From contig NZ_JAADJV010000004.1 in NCBI RefSeq assembly GCF_011684115.1, positions 62,001 to 126,000 on the forward strand: 64,000 bases of DNA. The letters run 5' to 3'. This DNA is from Rahnella aceris. Its GTDB lineage: Bacteria > Pseudomonadota > Gammaproteobacteria > Enterobacterales > Enterobacteriaceae. Positions 30,317 through 40,010 of this stretch are shown here, piece by piece (the stretch's first letter is position 1; each line of letters begins with the position of its first letter). Position numbers and translations under genes: made by a program. A model generated the notes under the pieces. The model ran no database searches and was not told where the DNA came from. It saw only the letters and a program-made list of their open reading frames with translations.

Positions 30317-30356
30317 TTATAAGATAAATCTTATAACAGAACATAATTCCTGTTAT
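30317..30356. promoter_or_regulatory. Two overlapping palindromes upstream of the lipoprotein/TpsB pair
   Basis: TTATAAGAT-AA-ATCTTATAA is a perfect 20-bp palindrome at 30317-30336. It overlaps ATAACAG (30333-30339) / CTGTTAT (30350-30356), arms 10 nt apart. Both are about 120-160 nt upstream of the lipoprotein start and could be operators for an unidentified regulator. Confidence 0.5.
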
Positions 30357-30432
30357 CTCACCTGAATCAGTCAAAATTCAAAATAATCACTGCACCCAAA
30401 TGGAATATTCAGAATCTTCAACTTAAACTTTA

Positions 30433-30454
30433 ATTACGCCAACTGTGGCGTAAT
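30433..30454 (+). promoter_or_regulatory. Leader hairpin next to the lipoprotein ribosome site
   Basis: Perfect 9-bp stem ATTACGCCA / TGGCGTAAT, ACTG loop, ending 7 nt before the Shine-Dalgarno GGAGGG (30462-30467). It could control translation or be a regulator site. Confidence 0.5.
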
Positions 30455-30474
30455 CTCCCGTGGAGGGTCAAATC

Positions 30475-31605
30475 ATGCGCCATACCATTCATGTTGGTCA
30501 TGTTAACAAGATTGCCCTGGCAATCTTAGTCGCCCTGTCACTGGCTGCCTGTAGCGGCAGTGGCGGCGGCGGTTCTTCTCATACGGCAAAAACGTCCACC
30601 ACCGGCTCAGCAACGACCGGCGATGGCACAGGTTCAGGGACCGGGACTTCAACGGGCGGTGACGGAACCTCCACCGCCGGGAATGGAAGCGGCACAGGAT
30701 CGGGTACCGGGGCAGGCACCGGTAGCGGTGGAGGAACCGGGACTGGCGGCGGAACAGGGACAACACCGTCAACCACGCTTGCCAGCGCGACGATCCTGAG
30801 CAGCGCAGGCACCGCGGTCAGTGGTCTGGGTACGCAGGTCAGCAGCATCGCCACCCAGACACCGATCAGTAATATTCCGGTCGCCGGGACTGGCGTCGTG
30901 ACCATCATCGACAGTACCGGTAAAGCGGTGACTGACGTGGGCAGCGGCGTGAAAAACGGGCTGGGACAACTCGGCACCAACCCGAACGCCGTCGGCACCA
31001 CCGTCGCCGGCGTCCCCATTGCCGTGGCGGATTTGGGCACCGGCGTGTCAGGGCTGGGGACTTCGCTGGCTGCCAATACCACAGGAACACCGGTCAGCGG
31101 CGTGACATCCGCAGCAGGCGGGCTGGTCAATAACGTCGGGAAAGTGGTCACCACAACGGGTAACGGATTAGCGACAAACGTGCAAACCGGTGAGCTTTCT
31201 AAAGTCACCACGGCGACCACCGGTATCGTGACGCCCGTTGTCGCCAAAGTTCAGGGCACCACACAAGCCGTCGGCGGCGCAACAGGGCTGGGCGCACCGG
31301 TTAATGGCTTGCTGAATCAGGTGGGCACTACCGTCAGCGGCGCAGGGACGCAACTGGCAACCACCACACCGGCGCTGGCTGGTCTCGGACAGGTGGTCAC
31401 CGGCACCGGACAGGCCGTGTCTAAAACCGGGACCATTCTGGTTCCTGCCAGCAGCACGACCACCTCTACCGCCAGCAATTCCGGCGGCATTTCGGCGGGC
31501 GCTGGCGCATCCGTCACGCAATCCGGCGGTTTACTGGCCGGGGTAGGCACCACAGTGGGAGGACTGACCGGCGGCCTGGGTCTGAAAGTCAAAACCACGC
31601 CGTAA
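30475..31605 (+). CDS. Gly/Thr-rich lipoprotein paired with a TpsB transporter
   Basis: A 376-aa predicted lipoprotein of unknown function. The start at 30475 follows GGAGGG; an upstream GTG lies inside that ribosome site. The signal ends in lipobox LSLAAC with C26 as lipidated residue, followed by serine, so outer-membrane sorting is expected. Residues about 27-95 are low-complexity G/S/T linker. The rest is made of repeated short hydrophobic-glycine units (VSGLGT, GTGVSG, GGLVNNVG) ending near GLGLKVKTTP, with no cysteine apart from C26. Similar proteins are sometimes auto-annotated as collagen-like, but regular Gly-X-Y triplets are not seen. It precedes the TpsB gene by 106 nt in the same direction and is presumably its partner. 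Confidence 0.8.
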   Translation: MRHTIHVGHVNKIALAILVALSLAACSGSGGGGSSHTAKTSTTGSATTGDGTGSGTGTSTGGDGTSTAGNGSGTGSGTGAGTGSGGGTGTGGGTGTTPSTTLASATILSSAGTAVSGLGTQVSSIATQTPISNIPVAGTGVVTIIDSTGKAVTDVGSGVKNGLGQLGTNPNAVGTTVAGVPIAVADLGTGVSGLGTSLAANTTGTPVSGVTSAAGGLVNNVGKVVTTTGNGLATNVQTGELSKVTTATTGIVTPVVAKVQGTTQAVGGATGLGAPVNGLLNQVGTTVSGAGTQLATTTPALAGLGQVVTGTGQAVSKTGTILVPASSTTTSTASNSGGISAGAGASVTQSGGLLAGVGTTVGGLTGGLGLKVKTTP

Positions 31606-31631
31606 ATCTGTTAATGAGCGTTGGTAGAAAA

Positions 31632-31664
31632 AGCCCGCTCTCCGGTTCTGGCGGAGAGCGGGCT
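31632..31664. terminator. Strong hairpin between lipoprotein and TpsB genes
   Basis: Perfect 12-bp GC-rich stem (31632-31643 with 31653-31664) with a 9-nt loop. The T-run lies on the minus-strand side (AAAAA before the stem on plus), so on the plus strand it is more likely an mRNA stabiliser or attenuator than a full terminator. Confidence 0.6.
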
Positions 31665-31711
31665 GGCATCTCTGAGTGGTAACTTTTCCCTGTGCGTTCA
31701 AAGGAATGTTT

Positions 31712-33424
31712 ATGAGAATAAAATCCTGCATAGTGGCTTTACTGGGTTCTGCCATTGGCTACAGCTCGGCAGATATGTTTCCTACCCTGATCGACCCGAA
31801 TAACCCGGCCAAACTGGCTGAGCCTATTTCCCAGCCTCCGGCCAAAACGCAAAATATCGCCTTACCCGCACAAAAGTCTCCTCCCAGCCTGACACCCCAG
31901 ACCCTGATTGACGTCAGACACATTCAGTTTGTCGGCGGCACTCAGTATCCGCTGGATTCACTGGCCGCGCCCTTCGCCCCCTTTATCGGCAAACAGGTGC
32001 CGCTTTCGGCATTACTGGCGGCCACCGACACGATCACCCAACGCTATCACCGCGACGGTTTTATTCTCTCTTACGCCTATATTCCGGCCGATAACTTTAA
32101 AGAGGGCGTGCTCAGCATCGGTCTGGTGGAGGGATACATTTCCGGTACGCAAATCCGCAGCGACAATCAGCAGGTGGGCCGCTGGCTGAGTAAATTATCG
32201 CAACATATCATGGCGGAGAAACCGCTGACGCAGGATGCCTTTGAACGGTACACCCTTCTGATGGGACGCACGCCGGATACCAAAGTCAGCGCCTCGGCCA
32301 ATAATCCGAACAACATTTACGGCGCCACCACGCTGAATGTCGACGCCACACGCCCGCGAAACTGGAATATCGCCACCGCCGTAGATACCCGCAAAGGTGA
32401 CAGTTCTGCCGTGGTTAACGCCACGCTAAGCGGCCTGAGCACCTACGGCGAGCAGTTCGGCATTGCGACCTTAATCCCGCTGGAAAGCGATACCCGTAAG
32501 ACCTACGCCGGTCTGAACTATCAGCAATATCTTGGCGACGACGGGTTGCTGATGCAGCTGAAAGGCAGTTATTACCAGCAGAAAGATAAGGATTACAACA
32601 GCATATTACTGCTGCCCAACGGCATCGACGTCGGGGCGCAAAACACCCAGACACAATATAACGGCGGCGTGGTATTCAGCTATCCGTTGCAGCTGACGCG
32701 GAAAAAACAATGGACGGTCAGCGGCGGTCTGGATTATCTCGATAAAAAATACCAATACGATTTGCGGGCAAGGCTGGGCAATCAGCAGATTGACCTGCCG
32801 CAGGTCAGCCAGCGGATCCGCTATCCGGCCGCAGAATTGTCACTGACCGGCTACCGGGAATATGATCAGGCTTACTGGAATACCACCTTCAATGTCCGTC
32901 AGGGGATCGACGGTCTGGGGGCGACGAACTCCACACCCAATGCAGATCTGACGTTTACCCGCTGGAAATTTAACGGCGATGCGGCCTATCTGTTCGATAA
33001 AAAATGGCGGTTAAGTTCATCCGTGGAAGGTGACTGGTCGGATAATGATTTACCTGAACCGGAGCGTGTGAATTTTGGTGCGCTGCATTACGGGCGCGGT
33101 TATCCGGACAGTGATGCCCAGGGGGATTACGGTGTCGGCGGACAAGTGGAAATGCGTTATATCCACAGTCTGGAACAGGGAGAATGGCTAAAAACCATTC
33201 AGCCTTACGCCGTGGTAGATGCCGCACATACCGGATTTAACCAGCCGGGGCTGCCCAAACAAAATCTGTCGTCTTACGCCATTGGCGTGATGTTTGGCGA
33301 TAACCGTCACTATTCATTATCCGTGGAAGCCGCCAGACCGATTGGCGATGTGCCGCTCGACAGTTCGTCCCGCGACTGGCGCTATAACGCGACCTTTACC
33401 TATAACTTCAACACCGGCTCGTGA
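31712..33424 (+). CDS. TpsB/ShlB-FhaC-family outer-membrane transporter
   Basis: A 570-aa two-partner-secretion pore. The ATG at 31712 follows AAGGA and begins a signal peptide (MRIKSCIVALLGSAIGYSSA). Next come a proline-rich linker (about residues 25-70), a POTRA-like domain (VRHIQFVGGTQYPLDSL onward, about 70-155), and a 16-strand barrel rich in alternating aromatic residues. The TpsB loop-6 signature appears as HYGRGYPDSDAQGDYGVGG, and the chain ends in a beta-strand (NATFTYNFNTGS), as outer-membrane barrels do. Family assignment is secure; the cargo is unknown, since no large filamentous TpsA gene is nearby, only the lipoprotein upstream. Confidence 0.9.
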   Translation: MRIKSCIVALLGSAIGYSSADMFPTLIDPNNPAKLAEPISQPPAKTQNIALPAQKSPPSLTPQTLIDVRHIQFVGGTQYPLDSLAAPFAPFIGKQVPLSALLAATDTITQRYHRDGFILSYAYIPADNFKEGVLSIGLVEGYISGTQIRSDNQQVGRWLSKLSQHIMAEKPLTQDAFERYTLLMGRTPDTKVSASANNPNNIYGATTLNVDATRPRNWNIATAVDTRKGDSSAVVNATLSGLSTYGEQFGIATLIPLESDTRKTYAGLNYQQYLGDDGLLMQLKGSYYQQKDKDYNSILLLPNGIDVGAQNTQTQYNGGVVFSYPLQLTRKKQWTVSGGLDYLDKKYQYDLRARLGNQQIDLPQVSQRIRYPAAELSLTGYREYDQAYWNTTFNVRQGIDGLGATNSTPNADLTFTRWKFNGDAAYLFDKKWRLSSSVEGDWSDNDLPEPERVNFGALHYGRGYPDSDAQGDYGVGGQVEMRYIHSLEQGEWLKTIQPYAVVDAAHTGFNQPGLPKQNLSSYAIGVMFGDNRHYSLSVEAARPIGDVPLDSSSRDWRYNATFTYNFNTGS

Positions 33425-33436
33425 AATCCTGAAAGT

Positions 33437-33468
33437 AAAAAGCCACGTCTTAAAAGACGTGGCTTTTT
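33437..33468. terminator. Bidirectional terminator between TpsB gene and trpS
   Basis: Long stem from AAAAGCCACGTCTT pairing with AAGACGTGGCTTTTT. T-runs follow on both strands, so it can end both convergent transcripts. Confidence 0.9.
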
Positions 33469-33488
33469 GATGGAGTGCCGGGCATGAC

Positions 33489-34505
33489 TTATTCGTAGCT
33501 GACGAAACCAATAGCTTCGTAGGCCTTCTTCAGCGTCACGCTGGCACGGGCACGGGCTTTCTCAGCCCCTTCTTTCATGACCTGTTGCAGATAAGCTTCG
33601 TCACTGCGGAAGCGGTTAAAACGTTCCTGCACTTCAGTGAGCATGCCTGAAACCGCTTCAGCAACGGCACCTTTCAGATGACCATACATCTGGCCTTCAA
33701 ATTCAGCTTCCAGCTCAGGAATGGCTTTGCCCGTCACACCAGAAAGGATATCCAGCAGGTTAGAAACGCCTGGCTTGTTTTTAATGTCGTAACGAATGAC
33801 TGGCGGCTCTTCAGAATCCGTCATCGCGCTTTTAATTTTTTTGGTCACCGCTTTCGGATCTTCCAGCAGGCCAATCACGTTTTTACGGTTGTCATCCGAC
33901 TTTGACATCTTCTTGGTCGGTTCCTGCAATGACATCACGCGTGCACCGGATTTCGGAATGAACGGCTCCGGCACGGTAAACACATCGCCATAAAGTGCGT
34001 TGAAACGTGCGGCGATATCGCGGCTCAGTTCCAGATGTTGTTTCTGGTCTTCACCAACCGGCACCTGATTGGTCTGGTACAGCAGAATATCCGCCGCCAT
34101 CAGCACCGGATAATCAAACAGGCCAGCGGTGATGCTTTCGCTGTTGGAGGTTTCATAGCGCGCTGATTTGTCTTTAAACTGCGTCATACGACCCAGCTCA
34201 CCGAAATAGGTGTAGCAATTGAGCGCCCAGCTTAGCTGACTATGTTCAGGAACATGAGACTGCACGAAGATGGTACTTTTCTTCGGATCAATGCCGACCG
34301 CCAGATACAGCGCCAGCGTGTCCAGCGTCGCTTTGCGCAGCTTTTCCGCATCCTGACGCACGGTGATCGCGTGCAAATCGACGATGCAGTAAATGCATTC
34401 GTAATCGTCCTGCATTTTGACCCATTGACGCAGCGCACCCATGTAGTTGCCAATGGTCAATTCGCCTGAGGGCTGTGCGCCACTAAATACGATGGGTTTA
34501 CTCAT
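33489..34505 (-). CDS. trpS: Tryptophanyl-tRNA synthetase
   Basis: Charges tRNA-Trp. 338 aa against 334 in E. coli. Class I signatures are visible: the HIGH-equivalent TIGN in [18 protein letters not shown] and KMSKS in [16 protein letters not shown]. The DNA start is one base from the gph stop, so it is the last gene of the damX-dam-rpe-gph-trpS run. Confidence 0.98.
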   Translation of the reverse strand: MSKPIVFSGAQPSGELTIGNYMGALRQWVKMQDDYECIYCIVDLHAITVRQDAEKLRKATLDTLALYLAVGIDPKKSTIFVQSHVPEHSQLSWALNCYTYFGELGRMTQFKDKSARYETSNSESITAGLFDYPVLMAADILLYQTNQVPVGEDQKQHLELSRDIAARFNALYGDVFTVPEPFIPKSGARVMSLQEPTKKMSKSDDNRKNVIGLLEDPKAVTKKIKSAMTDSEEPPVIRYDIKNKPGVSNLLDILSGVTGKAIPELEAEFEGQMYGHLKGAVAEAVSGMLTEVQERFNRFRSDEAYLQQVMKEGAEKARARASVTLKKAYEAIGFVSYE

Positions 34506-34506
34506 T

Positions 34507-35205
34507 TTATGCTTCCTGATCTTTTAAAGATAACAGCCCTAAAGTGGGCAAAAGGTCGGCGAAATTATCCAGTACGCGATCGGGTTTGGTCAGCGCGATA
34601 GTTTCACCGTAGTTATAGCCGTAAGTCATGCCCACACACGGACAACCAGCGGCCTGCGCAGCATGAATATCATTGCGAGAATCACCGACAAAAACCATTT
34701 CACTGGCGCGCAATCCGAGCAGTGCCAGGGTCATGTAGACCGGTGCCGGATGCGGTTTTTTCGCCACAACATCGTCGCCGCCAATCACGACCGTGAAATA
34801 GCTGTCGATACCCAACGATTGCAACAAAGGCGCGATGAAAGGCGTGGGTTTGTTGGTCACCAGCCCCATTGGCAGCCCGGCTGCGGCCAGTGCAGCCAGC
34901 GTCTCTTTGACTTGCGGGTATAAACGGCTGCCACCTGCGGCAGTATCGGCATAATAGTGATCGAATTTATCGCGCACTTTCTGCAGAAACTCTGGCGACA
35001 AATCACCTTCGGCCCAGCGAACGGCACGTTCAACCATCACGTCAGCACCATTGCCAATCCAGGTACTGAGACGCTCAACGCCTGCGACAGGTAAATTGAA
35101 ATCACGCAGCGCCATATCCATGGCTTCAGAGAGACCCGGCGCGCTGTCGACCAGCGTACCGTCGAGGTCAAAACCTAAACCGCGGGCGGCGAGAATTTCA
35201 GTCAT
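34507..35205 (-). CDS. gph: Phosphoglycolate phosphatase
   Basis: HAD-family phosphatase that removes 2-phosphoglycolate, which arises partly from DNA repair. The start at 35205 ([18 protein letters not shown]) overlaps the rpe stop by 8 nt and has AAGG upstream. It gives 232 aa, shorter than E. coli Gph (252 aa) mainly because a mid-protein insertion is missing. HAD motifs: [26 protein letters not shown] and [10 protein letters not shown]. Confidence 0.95.
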   Translation of the reverse strand: MTEILAARGLGFDLDGTLVDSAPGLSEAMDMALRDFNLPVAGVERLSTWIGNGADVMVERAVRWAEGDLSPEFLQKVRDKFDHYYADTAAGGSRLYPQVKETLAALAAAGLPMGLVTNKPTPFIAPLLQSLGIDSYFTVVIGGDDVVAKKPHPAPVYMTLALLGLRASEMVFVGDSRNDIHAAQAAGCPCVGMTYGYNYGETIALTKPDRVLDNFADLLPTLGLLSLKDQEA

Positions 35206-35875
35206 GTGAGACCTTAGCCAGTTCACTGCGCATATGGTCAATCACCGTGCGGTAATCCGGCTGATTGAAGATAGCGGAACCGGCGACAAACATATCTGCA
35301 CCGGCAGCGGCGATTTCGCCGATATTTTCGGCTTTCACACCACCGTCTACTTCCAGACGAATGTCATAACCGCTGGCATCAATAATCTTGCGAACCTGAC
35401 GCAGTTTATCCAGTGTGCCTGGAATAAACGACTGCCCGCCGAAGCCAGGATTAACTGACATCAGCAGGATCACGTCGAGTTTATCCATCACGTATTCGAG
35501 ATAGCTCAGGGAGGTTGCCGGGTTAAACACCAGACCGGCTTTACAGCCATGGCTTTTAATCAGCTGCAGGGAGCGGTCAACATGCTCGGACGCTTCGGGA
35601 TGGAAAGTAATGTAAGAGGCACCGGCTTCGGCAAAATCCGGGATCAGACGATCAACCGGTTTGACCATCAGGTGAACATCGATCGGCGCGGTAATGCCGT
35701 AGTTACGCAGTGATTTAAGAATGGCTGGCCCCATCGTCAGATTGGGGACGTAGTGGTTGTCCATCACATCAAAATGGACCACATCTCCGCCCGCTTCCAG
35801 AGCTTTCGCTGTGTCTTCGCCCAAACGGGCAAAGTCAGCAGACAGAATGGACGGTGCAATCAAAAACTGTTTCAT
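35198..35875 (-). CDS. rpe: Ribulose-phosphate 3-epimerase
   Basis: Interconverts ribulose 5-phosphate and xylulose 5-phosphate in the pentose phosphate pathway. The start at 35875 ([15 protein letters not shown]) has GGAG six nt upstream and gives 225 aa, the E. coli length. Metal and catalytic segments are [43 protein letters not shown] and [10 protein letters not shown]. Confidence 0.98.
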   Translation of the reverse strand: MKQFLIAPSILSADFARLGEDTAKALEAGGDVVHFDVMDNHYVPNLTMGPAILKSLRNYGITAPIDVHLMVKPVDRLIPDFAEAGASYITFHPEASEHVDRSLQLIKSHGCKAGLVFNPATSLSYLEYVMDKLDVILLMSVNPGFGGQSFIPGTLDKLRQVRKIIDASGYDIRLEVDGGVKAENIGEIAAAGADMFVAGSAIFNQPDYRTVIDHMRSELAKVSHD

Positions 35876-35925
35876 CCGCTTCTCCAAACGATAGGTTTAT
35901 CCGATGATCACCGCTTGGCCGGTAA

Positions 35926-36741
35926 TCAGCGATATAGCGCTAAAAGTTCATTCACCATGCTGCGCTGGGCAACTTTACTGCTGATAGTGCGGCGCGCTGA
36001 CACGCGGTGCAGCTGTTTCGCCTGTGCATACCATTCCAGCGTAAGTGGTGTTTCGTGGTTGGAAATCAGCACCGGCACATCGTTCTCATTGGAAAGCTGA
36101 TACGCCAGACGAGCCAGATTACGCTGATCATCCATGCTAAAACTGTTGGTGTGGTACGCCGTAAAATTTGCTGTCGCAGAAAGCGGGGCATAAGGCGGAT
36201 CACAATAAACCACCGAGCCAGACTGCGCTTTCAGCAACGTGTCCTGATAATGCTCACACACGAATACTGCATTCTTCGCTTTTTCAGCAAACCAGTAGAG
36301 TTCTTCTTCAGGAAAATAAGGCTTTTTATAACGCCCGAAAGGCACATTAAACGCGCCACTGAGATTATAACGACACAGGCCGTTGTAACAATGGCGGTTA
36401 AGATAGAGGAAAAGTACCGAGCGACGATAAGTATCGCTGCTGGCATTAAACTCAGCCCTCAGGCCGTAAAAACGATCTGATTCGTTAAACTCTGGCGTAA
36501 AAAGCACGTGAGCATCACGCACAAATTCTTCAGTGCGTGTCTTCACAATGTTGTAGAGATTGATCAGGTCGCTATTGATGTCCGCCAGAATATAAGCGTC
36601 ATACTCGGTATTCAAAAATACGGAGCCCGCGCCAACAAAAGGCTCAATCAGACAATCTCCCACCGGAAGATGACGTTTGATGTCATCAATCAGCGGGTAT
36701 TTGCCGCCAGCCCACTTCAAAAACGCGCGGTTCTTCTTCAT
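35926..36741 (-). CDS. dam: DNA adenine methyltransferase (GATC)
   Basis: Methylates adenine in GATC, serving mismatch repair, replication timing and some promoters. 271 aa (E. coli 278). Motif I is FLKWAGGKYPLIDDI with the SAM-binding FVGAGSVFLN, and the catalytic DPPY is in VVYCDPPYAPLS. It lies between damX and rpe as in E. coli. Plausible local targets are the GATC sites clustered before the fimbrial operon. Confidence 0.98.
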   Translation of the reverse strand: MKKNRAFLKWAGGKYPLIDDIKRHLPVGDCLIEPFVGAGSVFLNTEYDAYILADINSDLINLYNIVKTRTEEFVRDAHVLFTPEFNESDRFYGLRAEFNASSDTYRRSVLFLYLNRHCYNGLCRYNLSGAFNVPFGRYKKPYFPEEELYWFAEKAKNAVFVCEHYQDTLLKAQSGSVVYCDPPYAPLSATANFTAYHTNSFSMDDQRNLARLAYQLSNENDVPVLISNHETPLTLEWYAQAKQLHRVSARRTISSKVAQRSMVNELLALYR

Positions 36742-36823
36742 GCCGTCAGTTAGCTACTTATATACAATTCACAGCCGCGGATTGTATCCTGTTTTTAGAC
36801 AGCAAATCGCGTTGAGATCAGTT

Positions 36824-37873
36824 TCATTTTTTCAGGTCTTGCTGTACCTGATGTACAGGCTTGACCCACGGTTTTTTCGCCTGAACTTCCGCAGGCAAGC
36901 TGGAAATAGCACGTTTGGCTTCTGCAGAAGAAGCGTAGTTACCACTCACCAGTACAAACCACGGCTTCCCGTCGCGGGCGGTCTGATAAACCAGATAATT
37001 TTTCAGGCCCTGCTGTTTTGCAAACGCATTCAGTGTATTGGACTGAGAAGCGCCGCTCAGTTGCAGGGTAAAGTGCGTACCTGGCGCAGACTTAATGGCA
37101 GACGTGCTGCCAGAAGCTGTTGCCGGTGCAGAGGCAACCGGAGCAGGTGACGCGGAGGATTTGGTTGCCGGCGTTTTCGCGGTATGCGACGCCGTTGCTG
37201 ATGTCTTATGCTCAGCCTGTTTCGAGGTATGAGCAGGCTGCGCATTACGCGAAGACTGTGCCGGACGTACATGGGTGGCTGACGGCTGAGAACCTGCCGG
37301 CGCCTGAGTATGAGCTGAACCGTTGACGGTCGCTGGTGCGGTCGGCAAAGAAGTCAGTGACTGAGCCGCAGGTGCCATACTGCCTTGTGCCACGCCATCG
37401 ACCTGATTTTGCTGGGAAGAAAGCGCATCGCTCATATCACCCGGCAAATCGACACGTTCTTTCGCCTGACCATTATTGGGAACAGGCTCGGCTTCGGTTG
37501 GTGTCGGGGAAACTGGCGGTAAACCGATACTCTTCGGTTGCTGGCCATCAGCTGGCTGTTGACCGTCTACGGCTTGCGCCGTATTAGCCTGAGCCTGAGC
37601 AGAAGGTTGAGCAGGTGCCGCAGCATCGTTACCTGAGAGACTGATGTCTTTCGGACCATTGGTCTGCTGAGCAGGCTGGCTGGAGGAAGGTGACTTCATG
37701 GCTGAGCCGATACCGACAATCAGCAATACCAGCACCACAATCCCGATGCCGATCATCACGTACTGACGGGATACAGCGACTTTTGGAATGGAAGGAGACG
37801 GTTTACGCGCGCGCGGTGGGCGGCGATCGCTGGTGTCTGGTTTGAGATCGTCTTCCGGTGTTAAATCATCCAT
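36824..37873 (-). CDS. damX: SPOR-domain cell-division protein DamX
   Basis: Septal-ring protein binding denuded peptidoglycan. 349 aa, shorter than E. coli DamX (428 aa). It has a cytoplasmic N-terminus, a single membrane helix (YVMIGIGIVVLVLLIVGIGS, about residues 39-60), a long Pro/Ala/Gln/Thr-rich periplasmic linker and a C-terminal SPOR domain (HFTLQLSGASQSNTLNAF to the end, about 268-346). The linker accounts for most of the length difference. Confidence 0.95.
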   Translation of the reverse strand: MDDLTPEDDLKPDTSDRRPPRARKPSPSIPKVAVSRQYVMIGIGIVVLVLLIVGIGSAMKSPSSSQPAQQTNGPKDISLSGNDAAAPAQPSAQAQANTAQAVDGQQPADGQQPKSIGLPPVSPTPTEAEPVPNNGQAKERVDLPGDMSDALSSQQNQVDGVAQGSMAPAAQSLTSLPTAPATVNGSAHTQAPAGSQPSATHVRPAQSSRNAQPAHTSKQAEHKTSATASHTAKTPATKSSASPAPVASAPATASGSTSAIKSAPGTHFTLQLSGASQSNTLNAFAKQQGLKNYLVYQTARDGKPWFVLVSGNYASSAEAKRAISSLPAEVQAKKPWVKPVHQVQQDLKK

Positions 37874-37892
37874 CTAAAACCTCCAACCCGGC

Positions 37893-37911
37893 AAAAGCCT
37901 CAAGAGGCTTT
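37893..37911 (-). terminator. Hairpin between aroB and damX
   Basis: Minus-strand AAAGCCTC / GAGGCTTT palindrome followed by a short T-run. It could attenuate read-through from aroKB into damX. Confidence 0.45.
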
Positions 37912-38000
37912 ACGCGGAGCAACTATCCTGACTAAAAATATAAAGCTTTGCTGGCAAACGTAAAATCGGTCGTTATCTGGCCATCATTATGGCCACAGTC

Positions 38001-39083
38001 TTAACGGCAATCTTCAATCGAAGCCAGCACCATTTCATGCGATACGCCGGAGCGTACTTCAGACTGACCAATTGCTTTCGGTAAAACCAGACGCAGCTCG
38101 CCAGCCAGTACTTTCTTATCACGCATCATGTGCGGCAGATAAGACTGCGCGTCCATAACTTCGGGGCCCGTCACAGGCAAACCTGCGCGGGTCAGCAGGG
38201 CTTTCACCCGGGCGATATCACCCAGACTGAACTGCCCCAGGCGATGGGCCGTATAACAAGCCATCACCATTCCAGCTGCCACAGCTTCGCCATGTAACCA
38301 GTTACCGTAACCCATTTCTGCTTCAATAGCATGGCCGTAAGTATGGCCCAGATTCAGCAAGGCGCGCAGTCCGTTTTCACGTTCATCGGCAGCCACAACC
38401 TCGGCTTTCAGCTCGCAGCAACGACGGATGCAATACGCCAGCGCATTCATATCCAGCGCCAGTAAAGCGTCCATGTTGTCTTCAAGCCACACAAAGAAAT
38501 CAGCATCCAAAATAATGCCGTATTTGATAACTTCCGCAAGACCCGATGACATTTCACGGGCAGGCAGAGTTTGCAGACAGTCGAGATCAACCACCACCGA
38601 CGCAGGCTGATAAAAAGCGCCGATCATGTTTTTCCCGAGCGGATGGTTTACCGCTGTTTTACCGCCAACGGAGGAATCAACCTGAGAAAGCAGCGTGGTT
38701 GGCACCTGAACAAAGCGTACACCGCGCTGATAACTGGCTGCAGCGAAGCCGGTTAAATCACCGACTACGCCACCACCAAGAGCGATCAAAGTCGTATCAC
38801 GTCCGTGCGGCTTTTCGAGTAGCGCGGAGAACACGTCATTCAGAACAGTCAGGGATTTGTATTGTTCACCATCAGGCAAAATGACCTGATCAACACGAAC
38901 GCCTGCCTGCTCCAGCACTGAACGAATTGCATCCAGATAGAGAGGGGCAAGGGTTTCATTGGTCACTATCATGACCTGATCGCCTGCCTTTACCGGCATA
39001 AAAGAAGCCGGATCGTGGAACAATCCGGCAGCAATCGTAATGGGGTAGCTACGCTCCCCTAACGTTACGGTAATCCTCTCCAT
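38001..39083 (-). CDS. aroB: 3-dehydroquinate synthase
   Basis: Second step of the shikimate pathway, NAD- and zinc-dependent. 360 aa (E. coli 362). NAD site: [21 protein letters not shown]; further conserved are [19 protein letters not shown] and the metal-binding [20 protein letters not shown] with its histidines. It follows aroK by 57 nt. Confidence 0.98.
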   Translation of the reverse strand: MERITVTLGERSYPITIAAGLFHDPASFMPVKAGDQVMIVTNETLAPLYLDAIRSVLEQAGVRVDQVILPDGEQYKSLTVLNDVFSALLEKPHGRDTTLIALGGGVVGDLTGFAAASYQRGVRFVQVPTTLLSQVDSSVGGKTAVNHPLGKNMIGAFYQPASVVVDLDCLQTLPAREMSSGLAEVIKYGIILDADFFVWLEDNMDALLALDMNALAYCIRRCCELKAEVVAADERENGLRALLNLGHTYGHAIEAEMGYGNWLHGEAVAAGMVMACYTAHRLGQFSLGDIARVKALLTRAGLPVTGPEVMDAQSYLPHMMRDKKVLAGELRLVLPKAIGQSEVRSGVSHEMVLASIEDCR

Positions 39084-39140
39084 GTCGTGCTCTGTGACCT
39101 TCTTTAACTGACACCCTCAGGCAATGATGGACACCAATAA

Positions 39141-39662
39141 TCAGTTACTTTCCAGCATATTGATAATCTGGTTAGCAACGACTTTGGCACTTTGATCATC
39201 GGTACGAATAGTGACGTCGGCAATCTCTTCATACAAAGGATTGCGCTCTCTCGCCAGTGCTTCAAGCACTTCACGCGGCGGAGCACTCACTTGTAATAAT
39301 GGACGTTTTTTGTCGCGTTGTGTACGCGCCAGTTGTTTTTCGATGGTAGTTTCAAGATAGACGACAACGCCACGCGCTGACAAACGGTTACGGGTTTCAC
39401 GTGATTTCACGGAACCGCCACCTGTCGCCAGAACAATGCCTTGTTTTTCGGTCAGTTCGTTGATCACTTTTTCTTCGCGGTCGCGGAATCCGTCTTCGCC
39501 TTCCAAATCAAATACCCAGCCCACATCAGCTCCGGTACGTCGCTCAATTTCGTGATCGGAGTCGAAAAACTCCATATTGAGTTGCTGAGCTAACTGTCGA
39601 CCAATAGTGCTTTTGCCGGCACCCATAGGCCCAACCAGAAAGATATTGCGTTTCTCTGCCAT
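39141..39662 (-). CDS. aroK: Shikimate kinase I
   Basis: Phosphorylates shikimate. The ATG at 39662 ([20 protein letters not shown]) gives 173 aa as in E. coli; the longer frame adds 18 non-conserved residues. Walker A is GPMGAGKST, substrate residues lie in [16 protein letters not shown], and [14 protein letters not shown] is also typical. The ribosome site is weak. Confidence 0.97.
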   Translation of the reverse strand: MAEKRNIFLVGPMGAGKSTIGRQLAQQLNMEFFDSDHEIERRTGADVGWVFDLEGEDGFRDREEKVINELTEKQGIVLATGGGSVKSRETRNRLSARGVVVYLETTIEKQLARTQRDKKRPLLQVSAPPREVLEALARERNPLYEEIADVTIRTDDQSAKVVANQIINMLESN

Positions 39663-39776
39663 GTTTTTCGGTATTACTAAGACAATTCGTTGATGATAAC
39701 CCGCCCCGCCAATCAAATTAGCGGCGGGACCTAAACTGAAACCTCATGAGCGATATAGTGCGAGATCAGAAAAAAA

Positions 39777-39965
39777 TTATCTCAACACTCTTGGTAGTTT
39801 GGCAACCGAATAAATCACTTTGCACGCCGCAGGAGGGAAACCGTACGTTTTTATCGGCGTGTCTGTCGTAATAAAAAGATCACGGTGCTCAATTCGGTAA
39901 CCCTTGTAAGCTAAATCGACGGCAGCGTCAAACTCAGAAGCCTCTTGCAACACAAAAAGTTGCAT
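39777..39965 (-). CDS. Small hypothetical protein between hofQ and aroK
   Basis: A 62-aa frame (MQLFVLQEASEFDAAVDLAY...) in the 348-nt space upstream of aroK. I do not recognise the family. For coding: a balanced hydrophilic composition and a full-length open frame in the operon direction. Against: only a weak GAG-type ribosome site, and this region also has to hold the aroK promoter. The rest of 39663-40010 shows nothing else I can assign. Confidence 0.35.
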   Translation of the reverse strand: MQLFVLQEASEFDAAVDLAYKGYRIEHRDLFITTDTPIKTYGFPPAACKVIYSVAKLPRVLR

Positions 39966-40010
39966 GCGCTCAACGTTATTAAGTCATTTACAAGGGGTAA
40001 GAATACCCAT

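Noticed and set aside
30475..31605. Collagen-like triple-helix protein
   Set aside because: Glycine is frequent but not in regular Gly-X-Y triplets, so the label would overstate what is seen.
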